Positions 28,137-36,531 of a stretch of 64,000 nt of DNA are shown here, piece by piece. Every line of letters begins with the position of its first letter. Positions within the stretch are counted from its first letter, which is position 1. The translations under genes were made by a program, and so were the position numbers. The stretch comes from an uncultured Eubacteriales bacterium (GTDB lineage Bacteria > Bacillota > Clostridia > Lachnospirales > Lachnospiraceae): the NCBI GenBank assembly GCA_900319355.1, contig ONOC01000003.1:1-64000 (forward strand), read 5' to 3'. The notes under the pieces were generated by a model. The model was given only the letters and a program-made list of their open reading frames with translations, was not told where the DNA came from and ran no database searches.

Positions 28137-29264
28137 ATGAGAACTGTTTTTGCGGTCTGCGATACGGAGCAGACCTATGCCTTTAACCTTATGGAATACC
28201 TGAACTCGCGTCTGCGTGTACCGTTTGAGATCCAGATGTTTACCGCCCCGGAAGCGCTGGTCTCTTTCGCCAGCGTGCGGCATGTCGATCTGCTCCTGGT
28301 TTCGGAGCGGGCCGCCACAGAAGAGGTAAGAAATCTGCCGGTCGGAAAACTGATGATTCTGTCCGAGGGAAGTGTGCCGGAATCTCTCGCCGCCTACCCG
28401 GCGGTCAGCAAATATCAGTCCGCCGACCAGGTGGTGCGTGAGGTCATGGATTTTTACAGTGCACAGCAGTCGGCGGCGGAGCCGGCAAGAATTCTCCGCC
28501 CCGACTGCAGAAAAATCGGCGTCATCAGCACATGGGAACCGGGTCTCAGGACCGCGTTTGCCATTGCGCTCGGAGAGATTCTCGCGGAAAGACGGAATGT
28601 TCTGTATGTTTCACTGGATCCCTGGGACGGGACGGCATCGCTGTTTGATGATCATCCGGACCGGACGATCAGCGACCTCCTTTATTATTACCGTCAGGGG
28701 AAAAACGGGCTGATCTACTGCGCGGAGTCGATGATCAGAACTGTTCGCGGCATGCATTATATCCCGCCCGCCGCGCATCCGGGTGACCTGCTGCTGATGA
28801 ATGCGGAGCAGTGGAGCGGCCTGTTCAATGAACTCACAGAAACCGGTGCCTGCGATACGCTGATCCTCGATATGGGAAGCCGCATGACGGATCCCGAGGG
28901 TATTCTCTCCTTCTGCAGTGAAATTTATCTGCCGGTTTCCGCCGATCTGCTGGCCGAAAGATCTGTGGACACGTGGCTGCTCTGGGCGGAGGACAATCAT
29001 GCCGAGTGGAGCGGCCGGGTGGAGACCGTGCCGCTGGACAGAAATACTGTGGAGGAAATCCGTGCGGTTTTCGATACCGGGGATGCGGGAAACACTTCAG
29101 ACGTAAAGATGAGACTGGAGGCTCTGAACCGCGGTCTGCTCGGAAGAAAGATCCGTGAGGCAGAGGATAAACGACAGCAGGAAAAGAGGCGACAGGAAAA
29201 GCGGCGGCAGGCAGAGAGGCCGGAGTGCGACCCGGAAGGCCTGCTGAAGACAGGTGCCATATGA
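28137..29264 (+). CDS. TadZ/CpaE-like protein of the Tad pilus system
   Basis: A 375-residue protein with an N-terminal receiver-like domain (about 1-110: VFAVCDTEQTYAFNLMEYL, LLLVSERA) and a MinD/ParA-fold domain (about 120-320: IGVISTWEPGLRTAFAIALGEIL, YVSLDPWDG, CDTLILDMGSRM). This layout matches TadZ/CpaE, which localises the Tad pilus machine. The deviant Walker A is replaced by TWEPGLRT, lacking both lysines, so ATP hydrolysis is unlikely. The C-terminus is a Glu/Lys/Arg/Gln helix. First gene of the operon; its stop overlaps the next start (ATGA). Confidence 0.75.
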   Translation: MRTVFAVCDTEQTYAFNLMEYLNSRLRVPFEIQMFTAPEALVSFASVRHVDLLLVSERAATEEVRNLPVGKLMILSEGSVPESLAAYPAVSKYQSADQVVREVMDFYSAQQSAAEPARILRPDCRKIGVISTWEPGLRTAFAIALGEILAERRNVLYVSLDPWDGTASLFDDHPDRTISDLLYYYRQGKNGLIYCAESMIRTVRGMHYIPPAAHPGDLLLMNAEQWSGLFNELTETGACDTLILDMGSRMTDPEGILSFCSEIYLPVSADLLAERSVDTWLLWAEDNHAEWSGRVETVPLDRNTVEEIRAVFDTGDAGNTSDVKMRLEALNRGLLGRKIREAEDKRQQEKRRQEKRRQAERPECDPEGLLKTGAI

Positions 29265-30493
29265 AAAAAGAAGAGCAGAAACGCGAGGAGGAGCTGCGTC
29301 AGGAGCTTCTGGACGGGCTGGACAGCATGGCAGAGACAACGGACGGCGAGATTCTGGACCTGATTGACGACATGGTCATGAGAGAAGGGAAGCAGCGTGG
29401 CCTGACGCTCTCATCCATGGAGCAGCTCAGGCGCGGGCTGTTCTGTTCCGTCCGGCGCCTCGACGTACTGCAGGATCTGCTGGATGATCCGGATATCACG
29501 GAAATTATGGTCAACGGCTATCAGAATATTTTTTATGAAAAGAACGGGAGGATCCGCCGGTGGAGCAGGAGCTTTCCTTCCCGGACGAGACTGGAAGATG
29601 TCATCCAGCAGATCGCCGGGTGGTGCAACAGAGTCGTCAACGAACAGCGTCCGATCGTGGATGCGCGGCTGCCGGATGGTTCAAGAGTTAACGTTGTGCT
29701 GAACCCGGTGTCCATCGACGGTCCGGCAGTGACGATCCGTCGCTTTCCGGAAGAGCCGATTACCATGGACAGGCTGGTGAAGTTCGGAAGTCTGACGAAT
29801 GAAGCCGCGTCGTTTCTGAAGGAACTGGTGGAAGCCAGGTATTCGATTCTGGTCGGCGGAGGCACTTCCACCGGCAAGACCACCTTTCTGAATGCACTCT
29901 CTTCTTTTATCCCGTCGACGGAGCGGGTGGTCACCATCGAGGATAATGCGGAGCTTCAGATTCAGGGCGTGGATAATCTGGTGCGCCTTGAGGCAAGAAG
30001 CGCAAATCTGGAGGGCAGTCACGAGATTACGATCAGGGATCTGATCATCACGGCGCTGCGTATGAGGCCGGACCGTATTGTGATCGGCGAAGTGAGAGGC
30101 GCCGAGGCCGGGGATTTTCTGGTCAGCCTGAATACCGGACACGACGGAAGTCTGGGCACGGCTCATGCCAACAGTGTCCGGGACATGATCGGAAGGCTGG
30201 AAATGATGGTGCTGATGGGGGCTTCCGAACTGCCGGTCCCGGTCATACGCAGGCAGATTGCTTCAGGGGTGGAGATCATGATCCACCTGAGCAGAGATGC
30301 CGGCGGCCGCCGGCGTCTTCAGGAAATTGCGGAGATTACCGGAATGAAGGGAGATGAGGTGGAAATGGTGACATTATTCCGGCGGGGTCAGGATGAGGTG
30401 CTCCGGCAGGTCAGTCCGCTTGTTCACACGGAGAAGATGGAGAAGCTTCATGAGAGAAAGAAAAAAGAAGGCAGGTGGAAAAATCCGCTATGA
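29261..30493 (+). CDS. cpaF: CpaF/TadA-family secretion ATPase
   Basis: Hexameric ATPase that powers assembly (and perhaps retraction) of the Tad pilus at the inner face of the membrane. About 410 residues. The N-terminal domain contains DDPDITEIMVNGYQNIFYEK; the ATPase core has Walker A VGGGTSTGKTTFLNAL, the Asp box TIEDNAELQI, Walker B RPDRIVIGEVRGAEA and His box NTGHDGSLGTAHAN. Start overlaps the preceding stop. Strong family match. Confidence 0.95.
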   Translation: MKKEEQKREEELRQELLDGLDSMAETTDGEILDLIDDMVMREGKQRGLTLSSMEQLRRGLFCSVRRLDVLQDLLDDPDITEIMVNGYQNIFYEKNGRIRRWSRSFPSRTRLEDVIQQIAGWCNRVVNEQRPIVDARLPDGSRVNVVLNPVSIDGPAVTIRRFPEEPITMDRLVKFGSLTNEAASFLKELVEARYSILVGGGTSTGKTTFLNALSSFIPSTERVVTIEDNAELQIQGVDNLVRLEARSANLEGSHEITIRDLIITALRMRPDRIVIGEVRGAEAGDFLVSLNTGHDGSLGTAHANSVRDMIGRLEMMVLMGASELPVPVIRRQIASGVEIMIHLSRDAGGRRRLQEIAEITGMKGDEVEMVTLFRRGQDEVLRQVSPLVHTEKMEKLHERKKKEGRWKNPL

Positions 30494-31220
30494 CGTCTGC
30501 CATCTCAGCGGCCGTGCGGCCGTGAAAACGGTGATGACAGGCGCAGGGCTCGGGATTTTTGCCGCGTGGATCTGCTATCACTCGATACTGGCGCTGCCTG
30601 TGGCAGCGGCCATCGCCTGGTGGTATGTCTCTTCAGGCAAAAAGCAGCAGATCATCCGGCAGAAAAATCTTCTGAATTATCATTTCCGCGATTTTCTGGC
30701 CTCGCTTCACACGGCCATGCTCGCCGGCTATTCACTGGAAAACAGTGTGAAAACCGCGGCCTCGGACCTGGAGAAACTGTACGGAAGTGAGGATATGCTG
30801 GTGCGGGAGCTGAAAAACATTGTCCGCGAGATGAATTACCAGATTCCCGTGGAGAAGCTTTTCAGCGATCTGGGCATGAGGAGCGGTGTGGAGGATATCC
30901 GCACCTTCAGCGAGGTGATTACGGTGGCGAAAAGGACAGGCGGAAACATGGGTCAGGTGCTGCAGAATACCTGGCAGACGCTCGGCGAGAAGATCGATAC
31001 CCGCCGGGAAATTGACACCATGCTGACCTCAAGGCGCTATGAGCAGAAAATCATGAGTCTCATGCCGGCGGGCATCATCCTGTATCTGAGCGTCTCTTTT
31101 GACGGCTTTATGGATGTCCTGTATGGCAATGCGGCAGGGGCCGCGGTTATGACAGGGTGTCTGGCTGTATATCTTTCGGCGCTGTGGCTCGGCCGGAAAA
31201 TGATGGATATCAGAGTGTAG
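30450..31220 (+). CDS. tadB: TadB-like platform protein (type II secretion F domain)
   Basis: An inner-membrane platform protein of 256 residues starting at 30450, inside the end of cpaF, with GGAG upstream. Two membrane segments near the N-terminus (about 25-60), a T2SSF domain (about 70-200, FRDFLASLHTAMLAGYSLENSV), and a hydrophobic pair at the C-terminus. Order after the ATPase supports TadB. Confidence 0.85.
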   Translation: MRERKKKAGGKIRYDVCHLSGRAAVKTVMTGAGLGIFAAWICYHSILALPVAAAIAWWYVSSGKKQQIIRQKNLLNYHFRDFLASLHTAMLAGYSLENSVKTAASDLEKLYGSEDMLVRELKNIVREMNYQIPVEKLFSDLGMRSGVEDIRTFSEVITVAKRTGGNMGQVLQNTWQTLGEKIDTRREIDTMLTSRRYEQKIMSLMPAGIILYLSVSFDGFMDVLYGNAAGAAVMTGCLAVYLSALWLGRKMMDIRV

Positions 31221-31237
31221 ATGTCGTTACAGCCGGA

Positions 31238-31360
31238 ACCGGAGAGCCTGACGCCGGGCGGAATATTCTTATGGAAAAACCGGAGAGCCTGACGCCGGGC
31301 GGAATATTTTTATGGAAAAACCGGAGAGCCTGACGCCGGGCGGGACTTTTATGGGAAAGC
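31238..31360 (+). repeat. 41-bp tandem repeat, three copies
   Basis: The unit beginning ACCGGAGAGCCTGACGCCGG repeats at 31238, 31279 and 31320 with period 41. It fills the 174-base gap between tadB and tadC. The period is not a multiple of three, so it is not coding in one frame. Confidence 0.9.
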
Positions 31361-31394
31361 CGGTGTGTGCCGCGAAGGGAGGTGAGGAAATATC

Positions 31395-32618
31395 ATGAAC
31401 AGGCTGCTGTCCATGATCCTGCTGCCGGCGCTGACGGCGGGTGTTCTGATCTGGCTGTACCGCCAGAAAAAAATCCGGAAGAAGATTTTTATCATCTGCC
31501 TTGCCGGAACGCTGGCCGGGGCCGGCATGATGGTCCGGGAACAGCTGGCAGGAGACAGCCGGGAGGTAAAAGAAGTGGCTTCCGGCGGCAGCGGGATGGC
31601 ATCTGCCGAGCTGGAGGTGCGCACAGACAGCGGTGACAGGCACAGGGTAACGATTGCCATGCCGGAGAGAAAGTATACCGCTGAAGAAGCGGAGAAAATC
31701 CTCCGGCAGGAAGCCGGGGAACTCGACAGCATGATCCTCGGAAAAAACAGATCCCCTGACCATGTGGAGTGGAATCTTACCCTGCCTTCCGTTTTTGAGG
31801 ATACAGGGACCGAGGTGTCCTGGTCGTCAGATCGTCCGGACCTTGTGAGCTGGGACGGCACGCTGTCTGCGGATATTACGGAAGGGACGGAGGTGACACT
31901 GTTTGCGGCACTCTCGCTTGAGGATGAAACGTATACGTACAGTAAGAAGCTGGTGCTCTACCCTTCCCGGGAAGATGAGGCGTGGAACAGAGCACTTCAG
32001 GACAGGACGGATGAACTGAATGAATACAGCGATGACAGAAGCAGGATTGTTCTTCCGGATTCTTTGGATGGACAGCACCTGACCTGGTATGAGAAAACAA
32101 AAAAATCCGGGGCGCTCCTGTGTCTTCTGATTCTTGCCGGGGCATTCGCCATGGTATTTGCCGAGAGGGAGAAAAAAGAGTTTGTTTCACAGAAGCAGAA
32201 GGAGGAGCTGACGAGGCTCTATCCGGAACTGGTGTGCAAGATCCTTCTGCTCACTTCAGCCGGTCTCAGCCTGAGGCAGTGCATGCGCAGGCTTTCCGGC
32301 GATCATCCCGAATTCGCCAGGTGCTGCAGGGAAATTGAGAACGGCACACCGGAGACAGAAGCTTATGCGCACATGGGCGAACGGATCGGGACGCCGGAAT
32401 ACCGCCGGCTGGCGCTGCTTCTGGCACAGAGTACCAGAAGGGGAGGAAGGCAGTTCGCCCTGCAGCTCGAAGAGGAGTCACAGACAGCCTTTGAAACGCG
32501 GAAAAGAAATGCCCGGAGTGCGGCGGAAAAGATGTCTGTGCGCATGGCGCTTCCGCTCATGCTGATGCTGAGTGTCGTTATGATTATCATTATGGTCCCG
32601 GCCATGATGTCATTCTGA
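31395..32618 (+). CDS. tadC: TadC-like platform protein with an Ig-like insert
   Basis: A 407-residue protein with the T2SSF domain in its C-terminal half (LTRLYPELVCKILLLTSAGLSLRQCM; GRQFALQLEEE) and a final membrane helix (MALPLMLMLSVVMIIIMVPAM). The N-terminal half is unusual: two short membrane segments (5-20, 29-45), then about 150 residues predicted outside the membrane with an Ig-like motif (VEWNLTLPSVFEDTGTEVSW, SDRPDLVSWDGTLSADITEG, VTLFAALSLEDETYTYSKKL) resembling atrophied bacterial Ig domains, then another helix (about 230-250). GGGAGGTGAGG precedes the ATG. Confidence 0.82.
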   Translation: MNRLLSMILLPALTAGVLIWLYRQKKIRKKIFIICLAGTLAGAGMMVREQLAGDSREVKEVASGGSGMASAELEVRTDSGDRHRVTIAMPERKYTAEEAEKILRQEAGELDSMILGKNRSPDHVEWNLTLPSVFEDTGTEVSWSSDRPDLVSWDGTLSADITEGTEVTLFAALSLEDETYTYSKKLVLYPSREDEAWNRALQDRTDELNEYSDDRSRIVLPDSLDGQHLTWYEKTKKSGALLCLLILAGAFAMVFAEREKKEFVSQKQKEELTRLYPELVCKILLLTSAGLSLRQCMRRLSGDHPEFARCCREIENGTPETEAYAHMGERIGTPEYRRLALLLAQSTRRGGRQFALQLEEESQTAFETRKRNARSAAEKMSVRMALPLMLMLSVVMIIIMVPAMMSF

Positions 32619-32690
32619 GCATGGATTTATGCTGAGCCGGGATAAGTGTTAATGCGCCGCGGAAGAAGGTGCGGCGCGGAAAGGAGATCA

Positions 32691-32879
32691 ATGAACAGAC
32701 TGAACAGACTCATGATCAGAGCAGGAGCAAAACTCAGAGATAAAAGCGGCGTATCTACTGTGGAAATCATTTTAATACTAGTGGTGCTGATCGCTCTTGT
32801 CATTATTTTCCGTGATCAGCTGAAAAGTCTGGTGACATCGATTCTTGGAAAGATCACATCACAGGCCAACGGTGTTTAA
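32691..32879 (+). CDS. flp: Flp1-like type IVb prepilin
   Basis: A 62-residue major pilin candidate. After a short basic leader, GVSTVEIILILVVLIALVIIF has the prepilin cleavage glycine, Glu at mature position 5 and a single hydrophobic helix, as in Flp pilins. AAAGGAG precedes the ATG at 32691. It lies in the middle of the Tad operon, downstream of the assembly genes. Confidence 0.9.
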   Translation: MNRLNRLMIRAGAKLRDKSGVSTVEIILILVVLIALVIIFRDQLKSLVTSILGKITSQANGV

Positions 32880-32982
32880 TCGGATTTAATGGTGCCGGAA
32901 AAACGGGATGCAGACCGGGCGGGAGGGATGATCCCGTGCTGACCGTAAATCCGGTTACCTGATCGGGAGGAGGGAATATGCT

Positions 32983-34425
32983 GTGAAACGGAGAGCAGAA
33001 GGCAGCATAACCGTATATCTCTGTCTGATCCTGCTGGTGATGCTCTCCCTGATTTTTGCCGGGATCTCCTCTGCCCGGTCTGCGGCGAGACGTGTCACCC
33101 TGGCAGCGGGAACGGAAGAAGGGCTTTTCAGCGCTTTTTCGCAGTATGACAGGACACTTTCTGACACCTGGGGACTGTATTTTCTTGATGCGTCCCTTGG
33201 TACGGACGAACCTCAGTACGGGAAGATTCTGAAGTCCATCAGGGAGGATGCGGATTATATCATTGATCCCCGGCGGGAGAATCCCGTCGGCAAAAATCTG
33301 CTGGGACTTGAAACCTGTCCGGAACAGTGTGCGCTCACAGGGTATGTGCTGGCTACGGACTGCGGCGGACAGCCATTTGCGAGGCAGGTGTGCCGGCAGA
33401 TGACACAGCAGCTCGGTACAGCCGCGCTTGAAGCATTGAAAAAGAGACTTTCGGAGGAGTCCGTAAAGGCCGGAGAAGGAAAGGAAAGGCGGGGCAGAAT
33501 CAACAGCGGTACGGCCGGAGAACTGTATGATGAAAGTCATCCGGAAGGCAACACCGTTGAACCTGATTCGGAAATTGAGGTCACCAACCCGGGTGAGTCC
33601 GTCACATCTGCTAAAAAAAGAGGCATTCTGGCGCTCACTGTTCCGTCATCAAAGCATGTTTCGGCCGGGAAAGCGGATATCCGGGACTTTGTCAGTCACA
33701 GGCAGCTGGAGAGCGGCATGGCCATGGTTCCGACTGGCTATTCAGGTGATGCGGAAAAAATCCTGCTTCTTGAATATCTGATGCAGAATTTCTCTTCGTT
33801 TACGGATGAAGAGGACGGTGACGGTCTGCGGTATCAGGTGGAGTATGCGATTGGCGGAAAAGATACGGATGAAGAAAACCTGCGGGCGGTTGTCCGAAAA
33901 CTGCTGTGGTTCAGGGAAGGATTTAACATGATCCACATTATGAGCAGCCCGGGAAAGAGGGCACAGTGTGAGGCCACCGCAGATCTTGTGGCAGCGGCCA
34001 TTCTGCTTCCGGCAGCGGCACCTGCCATCGCCTGGACCATCGAGCTTGCCTGGGCCTATGCCGAGAGCGTAATGGACGTGCAGGAACTCCTTGACGGAGG
34101 ACGGATTGCGCTTTTTAAGGATGATGCATCCTGGCAGGTTTCATATTCCGGTCTGGGCTCCTTTCTCAGCGGAAGCGAACGCCACAGCAGCAGCAACGGA
34201 CTGGATTATGAGGAATATCTGCGGCTGCTTCTGATAGCACAGTCCGCACAGGCGCTGACCCTGTCTCTGATGGATCTGACGGAGTACGTCATCCGTGAAG
34301 AGGAGAGAAGAGAGTCCTTCAGGCTGGATCACTGCGTGGAAGTGCTGCGTGTGCAGATGGCAGCCAGAGCCGGGACAACCGTGTATACCTGTGAGCGGAG
34401 TTACGGCTACGACATGGAATATTAA
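32983..34425 (+). CDS. DUF5702 protein of the Tad locus
   Basis: A 480-residue protein starting at GTG with GGGAGGAGGG upstream. The N-terminus, GSITVYLCLILLVMLSLIFAGISSARSAA, is a class-III-signal-like helix; the rest is mainly helical with SQYDRTLSDTWGLYFLD near residue 50 and a second hydrophobic stretch at about 325-350. This is the DUF5702 family found in Tad/Flp loci of Gram-positive anaerobes; likely a minor pilin or pilus-associated component. Function unproven. Confidence 0.8.
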   Translation: MKRRAEGSITVYLCLILLVMLSLIFAGISSARSAARRVTLAAGTEEGLFSAFSQYDRTLSDTWGLYFLDASLGTDEPQYGKILKSIREDADYIIDPRRENPVGKNLLGLETCPEQCALTGYVLATDCGGQPFARQVCRQMTQQLGTAALEALKKRLSEESVKAGEGKERRGRINSGTAGELYDESHPEGNTVEPDSEIEVTNPGESVTSAKKRGILALTVPSSKHVSAGKADIRDFVSHRQLESGMAMVPTGYSGDAEKILLLEYLMQNFSSFTDEEDGDGLRYQVEYAIGGKDTDEENLRAVVRKLLWFREGFNMIHIMSSPGKRAQCEATADLVAAAILLPAAAPAIAWTIELAWAYAESVMDVQELLDGGRIALFKDDASWQVSYSGLGSFLSGSERHSSSNGLDYEEYLRLLLIAQSAQALTLSLMDLTEYVIREEERRESFRLDHCVEVLRVQMAARAGTTVYTCERSYGYDMEY

Positions 34426-34542
34426 GACAGGCAGAATGAAGTTTTCCGGTGGCACAGGGGACTGCTTCTTACTCATGCGGGTCATGATGAACATGCGGTG
34501 CTTATTGTTCCGTAAATCTGAAAGAAAGGAAGGGCTGATCAT

Positions 34543-35286
34543 TTGAGATTCAGAGAGCGAAAGTCAGGGGTGAGTTTCGACAGGAACTGTCATGGCGGAA
34601 AGAAAAAAGGAACAGTCCCCTGTGCGCCCGGCAGCCTGACCGTCGAAGCATCAGCCGCTGTGCCGCTGTTTTTTCTCTGTATGGTTACGCTGATCTGTCT
34701 GATGGATCTGTACGGAATGATCGCAGTACAGACAACAACGCTGATGACCAGGGCAGAGAGACTGGCGGCAGCGGCGGGCATGACCGGAGAATCGGCCGTT
34801 TCCGTTATTGATCTGAGAGATCCGGTGATTTACAGACCGCGGTGGTTTCCGGCAGGCGGAGCCACGGTAACAGCGGCCTGCCGCGGCAGAGTCCGTGTCT
34901 GGTGCGGCAGAGATCCGGATGAACCGGCAGGAGACGGGGAAGATCCCGGGGATGAGATGGTTTATGTCACGGAATATGGCAGTGTGTATCATACGGATGC
35001 CTGCTGTTCACATCTGAATCTGTCTGTTCAGTGTGTGTCTGCTGCGGAAGCATCCGGAAGAAGGAATGCGTCAGGACATAAATATCATCAGTGTGAGAAA
35101 TGTGCGGCATATGCAAAACAGAACGGCATGGTTTATCTGACGGAATACGGTGACAGATATCACTGTTCTCCGGACTGCAGCGGGCTGACAAGAAACGTAA
35201 AGCTGGTGCCCCTCTCTGAAGCCGGCGGCATGCGGCAGTGCAGCAAATGCGCTGCGAAAGAAGCGAAGAAAAAGGCGGCCGGTTAG
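34543..35286 (+). CDS. TadE-like pseudopilin with two Cys/Tyr-rich repeats
   Basis: A 247-residue protein that starts with TTG (AAAGGAAGGG upstream; no ATG upstream). Residues ~28-60 are a TadE-type segment (GSLTVEASAAVPLFFLCMVTLI) with the Glu expected at position 5. After a variable domain (about 85-135) come two similar units: VYVTEYGSVYHTDACCSHL ... CEKCA and VYLTEYGDRYHCSPDCSGL ... CSKCA, each ending in CxxC. These could bind zinc or form disulfides outside the cell. The tail is Lys/Ala-rich. Confidence 0.75.
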   Translation: MRFRERKSGVSFDRNCHGGKKKGTVPCAPGSLTVEASAAVPLFFLCMVTLICLMDLYGMIAVQTTTLMTRAERLAAAAGMTGESAVSVIDLRDPVIYRPRWFPAGGATVTAACRGRVRVWCGRDPDEPAGDGEDPGDEMVYVTEYGSVYHTDACCSHLNLSVQCVSAAEASGRRNASGHKYHQCEKCAAYAKQNGMVYLTEYGDRYHCSPDCSGLTRNVKLVPLSEAGGMRQCSKCAAKEAKKKAAG

Positions 35287-35325
35287 AAGCGGCAGGCGTT
35301 TTTTAACGGCGGGAGGAAACACAGG

Positions 35326-35760
35326 ATGACGGGAGCAGAAATGGCAGAGGCCGGCGTTCCGCTGGTGATTATGGCAATCAGTGTTCCGACAGATCTGCTG
35401 CGGCGGGAGATTCTTCTGATACCGACGGTGGCGGGCGTGACTGCCGGCGTGATATTCAGAATATGGTCCGGCAGAGAAGCGGGTATGGGACAGACGGTGC
35501 TTCTGCTGCTGGTTTCGGCTGTACCCGGTGTATTCATGCTGGCGGCAGCTTTTCTGTCAGAACAGAAAATAGGAGCAGGTGACGGACTGATGATTCTCAT
35601 GACGGGTATCTGGTGCGGTTTCATGGCTGCGCAGCTGGTGCTTGCGGTGTCCCTTCTGCTGTGTATGCTGATCGGACTGGCCATGAGGAAACGGGAGCTT
35701 CCGTTTGTGCCTTTTCTGGCTGCCGGGTATGCCGTCGTATGGCTTCTCGGCGTCTTCTGA
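35326..35760 (+). CDS. Prepilin peptidase (A24 family, CpaA/TadV-like)
   Basis: A short (144-residue) membrane aspartyl protease that cleaves the Flp and pseudopilin leaders. The two catalytic aspartates are in VPTDLLRREI (about residue 22) and GAGD (about 85, KIGAGDGLM). Several hydrophobic helices; no N-terminal methyltransferase domain, as in TadV. GGGAGG precedes the ATG. Confidence 0.87.
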   Translation: MTGAEMAEAGVPLVIMAISVPTDLLRREILLIPTVAGVTAGVIFRIWSGREAGMGQTVLLLLVSAVPGVFMLAAAFLSEQKIGAGDGLMILMTGIWCGFMAAQLVLAVSLLLCMLIGLAMRKRELPFVPFLAAGYAVVWLLGVF

Positions 35761-35875
35761 TCTTCTGATCAGCCGGCATGCGCGGAATCAGAGCAGCACG
35801 TCGGCAGCAGCAGAGGGACGCGGGCAGCATATCGGTATGAGAAAAGGTCCGTGGGATCCGGTAACGGCAGCCGGA

Positions 35876-35940
35876 ACAGGCGCATCTGTGCAGGAACAGG
35901 TGCATCTGTGCAGGAACCGGTGCATCTGTGCAGGAGCCGG
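35876..35940 (+). repeat. 20-bp tandem repeat, three copies
   Basis: The unit ACAGGCGCATCTGTGCAGGA repeats three times (35876, 35896, 35916), with single-base differences, plus a partial fourth. It lies between the prepilin peptidase and the second TadE-like gene and is not in a coding register. Confidence 0.9.
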
Positions 35941-35960
35941 TAAGGAGAAGAGGAGGAAAA

Positions 35961-36479
35961 ATGGCAGCTTATGGTGAGAACAGGATCCGGCGGTGGAAAA
36001 AGGGAGTGATGACAGTTGAGGCATCCGTGATTGTTCCCTGCATCGTCCTCGTGACGGCAGCGCTCATGATTCTGACGTTTTTTGTTCATAACCGGAACTG
36101 GTACCGCTCAGCAGCTCTTGAATCGGCAATGCTGGCCAATTCCCGCTTTACGGAATTCAGCAATGTAAATACCGTTTCACCGGATGCGGCAGTGAAGGCA
36201 GCAGAAGAACGGGCCGGGCAGCGGGCAGAAGAACAGACCATGCCCGGCACAAAACCGACATTTTCGGTAACCGGCAGCAGAAGCGGCACGACCGTCTCCT
36301 TTTCCGGCCAGGAATATGCCATGTACGGAAAGATTTTTGATCATCATCCGCTGGAAGAGACGGTCGACCGCGTCTGGCCAGTCGAGGGAATCAGGACGGC
36401 CCGTAATCTGCGCGCGGCAGTGTCAGGGCTGACAGACGGACAGATGGCAGGTAAGACCGAAGACAGCGCAGGAGACTGA
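35961..36479 (+). CDS. TadE-like pilus assembly protein
   Basis: A 172-residue protein starting at 35961 behind GAGGAGG. A basic leader is followed by GVMTVEASVIVPCIVLVTAALMILTFFVHN, a TadE-type helix with Glu at mature position 5. The remainder is soluble with no recognised motif. Probably a minor pseudopilin. Confidence 0.78.
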   Translation: MAAYGENRIRRWKKGVMTVEASVIVPCIVLVTAALMILTFFVHNRNWYRSAALESAMLANSRFTEFSNVNTVSPDAAVKAAEERAGQRAEEQTMPGTKPTFSVTGSRSGTTVSFSGQEYAMYGKIFDHHPLEETVDRVWPVEGIRTARNLRAAVSGLTDGQMAGKTEDSAGD

Positions 36480-36531
36480 GAAATCCAGTGCTTACGGTAC
36501 GGATATGGAAAAGAAGAAGGGAGGGATATGC

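Noticed and set aside
31238..31394. Small protein starting MEKPESLTPGG within the 41-bp repeats
   Set aside because: The period breaks the frame in each unit and stops follow; no ribosome site for each copy.
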